A stretch of 16,857 nt of DNA from Hirudo medicinalis (taxonomy: Eukaryota; Annelida; Clitellata; Hirudinida; Hirudinidae): positions 2,501 through 19,357 of the forward strand of contig MPNW01000576.1 in the NCBI GenBank assembly GCA_011800805.1, in the 5' to 3' direction. The position numbers were made by a program, and so were the translations under genes. This document shows, piece by piece, positions 9,701 to 16,857 of the stretch (its first letter is position 1; each line of letters begins with the position of its first letter). The notes below the pieces were generated by a model. It worked only from the letters and a program-made list of their open reading frames with translations, did not search any database and had not been told where the DNA came from.

Positions 9701-10050
9701 TTCTTTGCTTATTTACGTTCGGTCTGAAGAAATCGCTATGCTATTCACTGACAAGATAATGCGAAGTTAGTACAATAAAATAAGTACTCCTGAGCTAAAC
9801 AAATGTAATATTTGTGTTTCTCTAAATTCGAGGTGAATACTCTCTTGCGTGAGAGAGAATCATGAATTCATTGCCATTCTTTGCTTATTTACGTTGTCTG
9901 AAGAAATCGCTATTCAATGACAAGATATTGCGAAGGTGGTACAATAAAAATATGTACTTTTTTACTCCTGAGCTAAACTAATGTATTTGTGATTCTCTAA
10001 TTTCGAGGTGAATACTCTCTTGCGTGAGAGAGAATCATGAATTCGTTGGC
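9701..10050. repeat. Tandem duplication of a 176-bp unit (two copies)
   Basis: Copy 1 runs from TTCTTTGCTTATTTACGTT at 9701 to about 9876; copy 2 starts at 9877 with the same words and ends near 10050. Shared blocks include CTGAAGAAATCGCTAT, ACTCCTGAGCTAAAC and GAGGTGAATACTCTCTTGCG, with small indels. Each copy ends with CTCTCTTGCGTGAGAGAGAATCATGAATTC, written here in two parts: a CTCTCT/AGAGAG stem followed by AATCATGAATTC. No coding potential is seen. Confidence 0.85.
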
Positions 10051-10299
10051 AACCTTTATGGACTCGGCACTACAATGGAGGTTCCCCATTGCGCAATTTC
10101 CTTTGAAATATATTTTAATTCATTCTATTCTTCATTTTATTCGTTATAAATTGAAATTGTCTCTTACATAACTAATCAATTCCAGTGTCGAGTCTTTATG
10201 CTTCCAAACGATATTATCCAACTTGAAATCGAGAAAATTGAATATTTTAGAACGATTTCCTATAGTTTCCTGACGTAATTCGGGCCTATTATCGCAACA

Positions 10300-10815
10300 T
10301 TTCAGAATAGTATTTGAATGCCAGAGATATCCAGGATACGAAAAAGATAATCGCAGATTTTCATTTCATTCAGATGAACTTAAAACTTTAACAATTACGA
10401 TTGGTCAAGCAGAATGGCGAGCCATTTCATGCAGCACCTAGAATCATGAGCGTTGAACTTAACGTAGACTAGGTCATCCGTAAAATAAAAATGTAGCTTA
10501 GACAAAGGCTTAGAACTGAAGTAAAGCTGATCCACCAAAACTGAATGTTTGACTTTATTTCAAGAAGCTGAAAACTTGCCAAAGCATCACGAACGAAGAA
10601 GGAAACAAGGCCATCTCCTTTTGGTATGCTTTTAGGTGGTCTGAACTTAACTGACATATACCCTGGCCTTTGTAGTTATACGAACGAAGATGGACTTTCA
10701 AAAACTGGTTCATGATCCACTAGATTGGCAGTTTCCTATGTACGTGTCTTAGCCAGGATACGTGTCTTAACCTTAATACGTGTTTTAGCCAGGATTGCCG
10801 AGTATCTTAGATCTA
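10300..10815 (+). pseudogene. Decayed third PAN-FTP lectin copy (C)
   Basis: Two relics lie in the right order on the plus strand. At about 10304-10345, AGAATAGTATTTGAATGCCAG and GATATCCAGGATAC read RIVFECQRYPGYE, matching RRIFDCLGYPGCYE of copy A exon 1. At about 10566-10815, CTGAAAACTTGCC, GGTGGTCTGAAC, TGTAGTTATACGAACGAAGATGG, AACTGGTTCATGATC and TTTCCTATGTACGTGTCTTAGCCAGG follow exon 3 of A and B block by block. The frame is broken by in-frame TAG and TGA codons and by indels, and no microexon or exon 4 relic is clear. The stretch between relics is noncoding. It shows the family once had at least three local copies. Confidence 0.75.
10740..10794. repeat. 18-bp triplication inside pseudogene C
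   Basis: Three adjacent copies of TACGTGTCTTAGCCAGGA occur; the middle one reads TACGTGTCTTAACCTTAA and the third TACGTGTTTTAGCCAGGA. The single-copy equivalent in A exon 3 is TATGTGCGCGTCTTAGCCAGG, so the repeat expanded after duplication of the gene. Confidence 0.85.
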
Positions 10816-11209
10816 GTAATTACCACTTGCGAACCAGTTTATTAATCGAATAAAACTATAAATAGTTTGGCAGAAATGTGCATTTTCCTTAAATAAACCG
10901 CCTTCCTTAGATAAATGCAATGTAATTAAGCTGTTTGTCACGATGTAAACATTACTCAGTATTTTTTCAATATATAAATTGATTTTGTTTCATTTTTAAG
11001 TAACGGTGAATCAGTACATTTTAAATTGTGTATAAACGTATATACTATATAATTGAAATGTCATTAAATATGGCTTCGAACTGAAGCTAAATGTAAGGAA
11101 TCATTCACTCCTAGAAAACGAATAAGAACTAACGTCACAGACAACGCCATTTGTTTTCGATTTTGAACTTAAACCGTTCACGAGTTTTGGATAGATTTTC
11201 GTTTCAATT
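10816..11209. other. Upstream region of tektin-2
   Basis: AT-rich, with no gene seen. A TATAAA at 11031-11036 lies about 175 bp upstream of the tektin-2 start codon and is only a weak promoter candidate. No full X-box is visible; AGTAAC at about 11000 matches just one half-site. Confidence 0.4.
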
Positions 11210-13218
11210 ATGAGTCTTCAAAAGCGAGCTCCGCGGTACAGTACCAGTGACTGGTTCACGAGGTCCTACACAAACTGGACCAACTCGGAGAGAACTCGTC
11301 ATGAAAGCGAAAAGGTTCGATCGACTGCCAAATCGCTGAGGACTGAAGTCGACAACAAAACCAGGTGGGATCAGATGGACTCCAACTGTCGACTGTCCGA
11401 CCGAATAGATCGAATTAGAATCATCAAGACGCAACTGGAACTTCGAGTGGAAAGTTTGAGCAAGTTAGGAGAAGTGATATATTACATTTGAATTGATTTT
11501 GACTCCAGTCACCCATATCAACAACTTGAATATAATATAATCAGAGAAGAACAAGTAAAATTTGTATTAACATTTAACTACTTTGGGAACAGGTAAACAT
11601 CAAGTTAGAAGTTAGAAGAGAGCAGTTTTTCTCTAGAAGGAAAAGCATACTTATAATAACTGCTGATATAACAAAGAAGTTTTCATCAAAAATATTTCGT
11701 TAGAGCAACACAATTTTACAGGGAACTTGAAAATTTGCACGAGAGTAAGGACCGGATCGAAAAAGCTCAGGAATGGTTCTATAGGATCTGTCAAGTGAAC
11801 ACGGAAAATCTTGTTTGGAGAGAAGGAAGAAGGGAGATTGACATGACTGTTGACGAAGCCGAAGTGGAACTGCACAAAGAAAGGGTTCCATTATAGATTT
11901 ATTGTTTTTACTCGGTGATACAATAAACAATATGTTATAAGAAACAGGTAAAAAAAATATATGTTCCAAATATATACTTGTTATTATTTTTCAAAGGAAT
12001 TGCTGGACACCGTTCGTTCAAAGCTTCAAAACAAAATCAGCGAATTGTTTGAGCAAATGGGATTGTTAAAAGAAACACGAAAGAAGTTGTTAGAGTTTCT
12101 TCAAAAAAAGAATGAAAGCTTGGATATCGATATTGAGCAGTATAATTTGAACGAAGACTCGCCAAACATTTCCCTCAAGCCAAATCCTACGCGAATTCCA
12201 GAAAAGTATGATTCGATCATGACTAATTCTTTGTATTAAAACTATAGAAACCATCTCTAAACGAGAATGATTTCCCTGTTATTTTGATAAAAAAAAATCA
12301 ATCTTGCCCTCTAGCATGATATCAGTGGAACAGTGGGAAGACGCATGCGCGATGATACTTTGTGCAGCTGACTGTGCTCTTGATGGATCTGTGAAACTAC
12401 GAGAAACTGTTTACCATGTGATTGATAATATTCACAATGACGTGTATTCGCAGAACCTGGCTGTCCTCTTTGCCCTCAGGAAAAGGGTCCATGAACTTCA
12501 GATGGCTCTCGAAGAAGATAAATATCAAAAAAGATTGGTACTTTACTTAAAATTAACGTTAATTTTTAAATTAAAGTTATTTCAAACGACATTTATCACC
12601 GACTAATTATTTATATATTTATTTGTTGCATTAACATTAAACATTTATTATTTTTGAAATAAATTTAAGATGTCGCTTTAATATATTCTCGTTGAAAAGA
12701 ATAAAATTATTATTATTATCAGTTGGAAGAGGAAGCAGAACGGCTTGAAAACGAAATCAGATGCATTGATGTTGAAATCGACCTGAAGATGAGGTCATTA
12801 AAATTGGCCCACAGTCGACTTGAGAATCGCCTGTACAAAACAGAAGAAGACCTGTGTAGGGATAGTGCCCAGTATGGTTTGGCCGACGAAGCACAGCAAA
12901 TCAGCGTGTCTCTTAGTGCCCTCAAAGAAAGAAAGTGCGAGGCTCAGTAAGTAAATGAAGCTTCATACTTTCACAGTAGGATAAGGATTCAGAAGTTTCC
13001 ATCTTTGCAGACATGCCTTGCACTGCATTGAAAACCAGATTCATCGCCTGAACTCCGACATGGAAAACAAACAACTTGCTCTCAGAATTGACCAACAATG
13101 CATTGAGTCCAGAAAGAAGTTTGAAAAACAAGGCATTATCACTGGGGTAGCAAAGGACGGAAGTTTGGTGAAGGACTGTCCAGTCAACACCGCCATGGAA
13201 CCGCTGAAAGCTTGTTGA
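11210..13218 (+). CDS. TEKT2: Tektin-2, axonemal doublet filament protein (6 exons)
   Basis: Tektins form coiled-coil filaments inside the A-tubule of ciliary and flagellar doublets. Exons 11210-11463, 11722-11884, 11997-12205, 12315-12537, 12723-12946 and 13011-13218 join in phase to 1281 nt, 426 aa; human tektin-2 has about 430. Family marks: N-terminal DWFTRSYTNW (DWHTNSY in human), SPNISLKPNPTRIP near residue 200 (SPNISLKVDPTRVP in human), SLKLAHSRLENRLY, LCRDSAQYGLADE, and C-terminal MEPLKAC (LSPLKSC in human). The chain is almost all charged heptads. The tektin nonapeptide RPNVELCRD reads KTEEDLCRD here (about 322-330), so its first half has changed. Exon 1 could end ten bases later, at a GTGATA donor, but only the AA/GTTAGG donor at 11463 keeps frame with exon 2. 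A poly(A) signal AATAAA is at 13410-13415. Confidence 0.95.
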
Positions 13219-14082
13219 ATGAATGTTTGAACTTTTGAAACTTTAAAATTAGCACATTTTCAAGATTTATTGACAAAAACTACCAAAACTGAGACATTCG
13301 AAAAGTCAAGACTAATTTAAACGTGCAACAGTCAGTCAAAGGAAAAACGTTTGCAATCTGGCTTACTTTTGACCTTGCTTCGTAGAAGTGGATTAAAACT
13401 TCGCTAAGTAATAAATTGAGTAATTAATTATCATAAAAACTCACGAGAAAAATAGAGTGGTTGATCTCGCCCTTGGAAAGCGGCCATTAGCGTGACAATC
13501 TGGTAGCTTCTTTGGATACGGTCTTCATGATGCTGTTTCAGACCATGCTGAAATTAATAATACTTTTTTTAAATACAAGCTTTTTTCGTCTCCGCTCTCA
13601 GCGTCGATTGTCATAAGGCCGAAACTTAATTTAAAACTTAGCCTTTATTTATAACGATAAAGGTAACAGTCTTTATGGTAATTGTAATATAAAGATAAGA
13701 TATCTGTATTGTCCAGTGGACCATAGCGTCGGATAAGTTTCAGTCTAATTTAATTTAGTTTTAAATGCTAAAACGGACTGAAGAATGAAATATTAATAAT
13801 ATTTATAGTTTAATAGTTATTAACGTTTTAAAAGTTTTAATTTATAAAGTTTAATAGTTTTTAACGGAGTCTGATTCACATAGGAAACATTTCTTGATAG
13901 CTAAGTGCACATCGTCCAGGCAATGCATGCTATAGACAAGAATGACTTAATAAAGCGGGGACTTACGCGTCGTCGGCTGAACCACTATTCTCAACGAATA
14001 AGATAGTTTTGCCTTTACTTAATTTAATGTTATTGTAATTTCAAAGGCAATTTTTAATATTTAATTACGGACCGAGATAAAG
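13219..14082. other. Intergenic region between tektin-2 and lectin B
   Basis: No gene is seen. AATAAA occurs at 13410-13415 and 13949-13954. A short direct repeat (TTTATAGTTTAATAGTTATTAACG at 13802-13825, again with changes at 13841-13866) sits in AT-rich sequence. No TATA box is evident directly before the lectin B start. Confidence 0.5.
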
Positions 14083-16053
14083 ATGAGATATTCAGGAATA
14101 ATTTTTGTCACTTTTCTACTGTTAATGAGAGTCTGTACTTTCTACAAAGCTGATATTTCTCGAGTATTCAAGAAAGTTCAAGATTGCAAAGGATATTTTG
14201 GATGTGCAGTGGATGTTCCAAATGTTATTTTGAATAGAAGCAGATGTGCCTTTAGATGTGCATTTAAGTGTCTTGATATTGCAACATGTGTAAATTTTAA
14301 CTATTGGGCTGACAGAAGAACCTGCGAATTGTTTGAGTATTTTCCTTATAAAATTTTAAAAAATGGTCTCTGCACAAATTACGAGGTATTCATTTATTGT
14401 TATTACGAAACTATGACTAATGAAAACAACTCCATATTATTTATAACTATAGGTAATTCCAAGAATTGAAACCCGAAAAAAAAGTAGGAAGTTGTATATT
14501 GCCATAAACACATTTTTAAACTTTTAAATGATTTTAACCATTTAAACATTTAAATTGAATATAACTCTTCTCTTTCTATAAATAATGTTTCCCTTAATAG
14601 AGTCTCAAGTATAAGATATCTAGGGGTCTTAATAGACGAGCATATATCTTGGCTCACACATATCTTTAATGTTCAGAATCATGTTTCTATGAATATAGGT
14701 GTAATTTCCAGAATTCGGCCATTTGTTAACACAAAAGTAGCTCTTCTATTATATTTTTCTCTTATCTCTCCTTATCTAACTTATTGCAATATCATATGGG
14801 CATCTACTTACAACACACATTTACATCAATTGAATGTATTGCAAAAGCGGATAATAAGAATAATTTTCTTGTTAACATCTTTGTCATCAACTGTTTCTGC
14901 ATTCACTAACAATAGTCTCTTAAATATATCACAAACTCGTAATTTACAAACCGCTCTTTTCATGTTTTCATATGATTTCAATCCTCTCCCCAAAATATTC
15001 TCTGGCTTTTTTATATCAAGCAATAACTTCAACAATCCTTCTCATTTTTTGCGTAATAACGAATATAGTTCTTCTAAGTCCATTCTAAAATTATTCTCGA
15101 TTCAATGTTGTGTCCTACACTTTACTCCTCTATACTTTCATCTATCAAAGATCTAATTCAATTAAATACTTTTCTTTTTAATTTGCTTTACTGTTTAAAA
15201 AGTCATATAAACAATATTTATTGAGTGGAATTGCGATTATTATGATTTTTTACATTACTCCTTGTAAAAGCTTCCTGTATATAACGATTTATAAGGTCAA
15301 TCTGATAGCGGAAGCGTGCGCTTCCTTAAGGCTGGCCCTTTGAGTTTACTTGAATTTATTTTAATGTTTTTTTTATTTGCTTTGTATATAACAGCTTGTT
15401 TGTTTGAATCAATAAAACTCAAAAACCCTCAAAAAAAAAAATCGAACTAAGATTCTTCTTTGCAGATGAAAACCTTGCCAAATACCGTCGAACCTGTCAG
15501 AGTACGACAGAAACAACACTTATGAAGAGGGAATCATGGCTTGCAGTGGATGATCTGAATGGTACAAACGCCGGTAATGGGCAATGCAGTCACACGAATG
15601 AAGGAGATACAGGAAACAATTGGTTCATGGTCGATTTGAATGAAGTCATAATCATTTCCTATGTTCGTATTTTGGCAAGAGATGCTTTAAATTATGATAA
15701 CGGTGAGCAATCCCTTTAATTTTCCAGCGGTGTTTTAATTGAAATTATATTGCGAATATGGGATGCTTCGCAAATAATATTCGTTGTTTTTGTTTTGTTA
15801 AGTACTGAGGTACAAGAATCTCACGATTGGCGTCACGAATGATTCTTGGTTGGTTATGACACCAACCAGACCCATCAACTACCGCATATGTGGCATATAC
15901 CTAGGCCCTCTCCCTACAGCAGTTTGGTTTGATGTTTATTGCCAAACAGAAACACCTCCTGGCAGATATGTTATTGCACATCAAGTTCCAGTTAACGATT
16001 CACATGGCGGATTTCTGTCTCTCTGTGAATTTCAAGTTTATGGAACGTTTTAA
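14083..16053 (+). CDS. Secreted PAN/apple-FTP (fucolectin-like) protein, copy B (4 exons)
   Basis: Exons are 14083-14385, 14453-14483 (31-nt microexon), 15466-15702 and 15803-16053; 273 aa. The plan equals copy A: the same phases, exon 3 of 237 nt and exon 4 of 251 nt in both. A hydrophobic signal peptide (1 to about 21) precedes a PAN/apple-like module. Its cysteines (35, 41, 59, 63, 69, 81, 97) have the spacing of copy A where they correspond, plus an extra Cys55. The FTP domain reads ENLAKYRRTCQSTTE, SWLAVDDLN, CSHTNEGDTGNNWFMVDL, RYKNLTIGV, GRYVIAHQVP, LSLCEFQVYG. His154 and Arg179 keep H-X24-R while the following Asp is Leu. The copies differ most between WLAVD and CSH and in the signal peptide. 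Role as a secreted lectin is inferred. The poly(A) signal is AATAAA at 16132-16137. Confidence 0.85.
14557..15441 (+). mobile_element. 5'-truncated LINE (non-LTR retrotransposon) 3' end in lectin B intron 2
   Basis: An open frame from 14554 to 15156 encodes the C-terminal part of a CR1/Jockey/L2-like reverse transcriptase: RVSSIRYLGVLIDEHISWLT, then LYFSLISPYLTYCNIIWAST and LNVLQKRIIRIIF. After about 15110 the typical final segment (KDLIQLNTFLFNLLYCLKSH) continues in another frame, so the copy is frameshifted and inactive. The 3' UTR holds a perfect hairpin GGAAGCGTGCGCTTCC (15310-15325) and ends in an A-run (15431-15441). It lies sense to the host gene and ends 24 bp before exon 3. The left boundary is approximate and no target duplication was found. 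Confidence 0.85.
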
Positions 16054-16857
16054 ATAGATTAAGATGGAATTTTAAACAATTTTCAAAAATACAGACGGAA
16101 AGATTACATGAAATGAACAGGAGATTTTGTGAATAAATATTACTATTATTTAGTTATTATTCGCAACAAAATAACATGACCAATCTTCATAATGATGCTA
16201 ATTTACTTTTTGAAATTCATACAAATTGCAGGCAAGGTAATAATCAGAGAAAAGGGAAAAATCAATTACAATAGCCTTTGTTCAAAATATCATAAGTTAG
16301 GCAAGTCTATCATTCCCAAGGTACTTTAATCTAGGCATCTAATAACATTCAATTATCGAGGAGACATATCTAAAGAAAAGAGGAACGCAATAACTCGATT
16401 TATTATATTTTTACTTTAGTATCCGAAACAAAATATTCAATAAAATATATAATCTGCAATTCCATTTCGAAACATCAATAATTTAAAAACAAATCTAATC
16501 AACCACAAAAAGCTTCAGTAACCCAATCATTAAAAACATATTTGAAAGATCTATGAAGGCAAAGCGACGCACGTTCAAGTTAGCCAATAATCAAAATTAA
16601 AAAATAATATATAAAAATTATAAAGGCAAAACAGAATTAGAGAATATAACAATCATCTTAGGAGAAACCGCAAGCGATTCGGAGTATCAATAAGATATCC
16701 TCAGTAGATTTTATTCCTTGGGACATCTCTGGTGCGCCAGAGAACTTCATTGAGAAGAAGCTCCTCGAATCAGAACGGATTTTGCTAAAATTGAGCAGGA
16801 AACGATAAATTGTCCAGATATCTTTGCTCCTTTTAGCCGAGGACGTCTCCGTGGCGC
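16054..16857. other. Right flank with ambiguous open frames at the edge
   Basis: After the lectin B poly(A) signal the DNA is AT-rich and featureless to about 16650, then becomes richer in G and C. The last 200 bp have overlapping open frames and I cannot choose between them. One is a minus-strand frame of 65 codons from the edge to a stop at 16658-16660, containing SGAPEMSQGIKSTEDILLIL. Another is a plus-strand frame ending at about 16807, containing DISGAPENFIEKKLLESER. A third is a plus-strand frame open from 16754 to the edge. One may be an exon of the neighbouring gene; none resembles a family I know. Confidence 0.2.

Noticed and set aside
10469..10657. Minus-strand open frame of 62 codons
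   Set aside because: It lies antisense to the recognisable relic of lectin exon 3 and resembles nothing.
11031..11036. TATA box of tektin-2
   Set aside because: It is 175 bp from the start codon in very AT-rich DNA, so it is too weak to list as a separate site.

Overview
This is eukaryotic nuclear DNA. It is AT-rich, its genes are split by GT-AG introns, and AATAAA poly(A) signals follow most genes. The gene content points to an invertebrate animal with motile cilia. Two axonemal genes (CCDC40 and tektin-2) sit beside a phosphoethanolamine methyltransferase (PMT), an enzyme absent from mammals and insects. Nematodes have PMT but lack tektins and CCDC40, so a nematode is unlikely. The phylum cannot be fixed from the sequence. 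All exon models below come from reading frames, intron phases and remembered family motifs; no alignment was run.

Layout. (1) 68-1683, minus: the 5' part of CCDC40, running off the left edge. (2) 2194-6146, plus: a complete 11-exon PMT of 432 residues, with a degenerate N-terminal methyltransferase half and an intact C-terminal one. It is head-to-head with CCDC40 across a short shared promoter region. (3) 6726-8712, plus: a four-exon secreted protein with signal peptide, PAN/apple-like domain and fucolectin-type (FTP, F5/8C-like) domain; here called lectin A. (4) 8713-11209: a repeat-rich stretch with a 405-bp miniature LTR-retrotransposon-like element, a 176-bp tandem duplication and a decayed third copy of the lectin gene (pseudogene C). 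(5) 11210-13218, plus: a complete six-exon tektin-2 of 426 residues. (6) 14083-16053, plus: lectin B, a paralogue of A with the same exon plan, including a tiny second exon (28 nt in A, 31 nt in B). Its second intron carries a 5'-truncated LINE. (7) 16054-16857: a 3' flank ending in short unassigned open frames.

Functionally there are three unrelated themes. CCDC40 and tektin-2 build the ciliary axoneme. PMT makes phosphocholine by methylation. The PAN-FTP proteins look like secreted lectins from a locally duplicated family of two intact copies and one dead copy, with tektin-2 lying between C and B. The most unusual items are the PAN-FTP family with its conserved microexon and half-retained fucose motif, the miniature LTR element, and a 117-bp fold-back element in lectin A intron 3.
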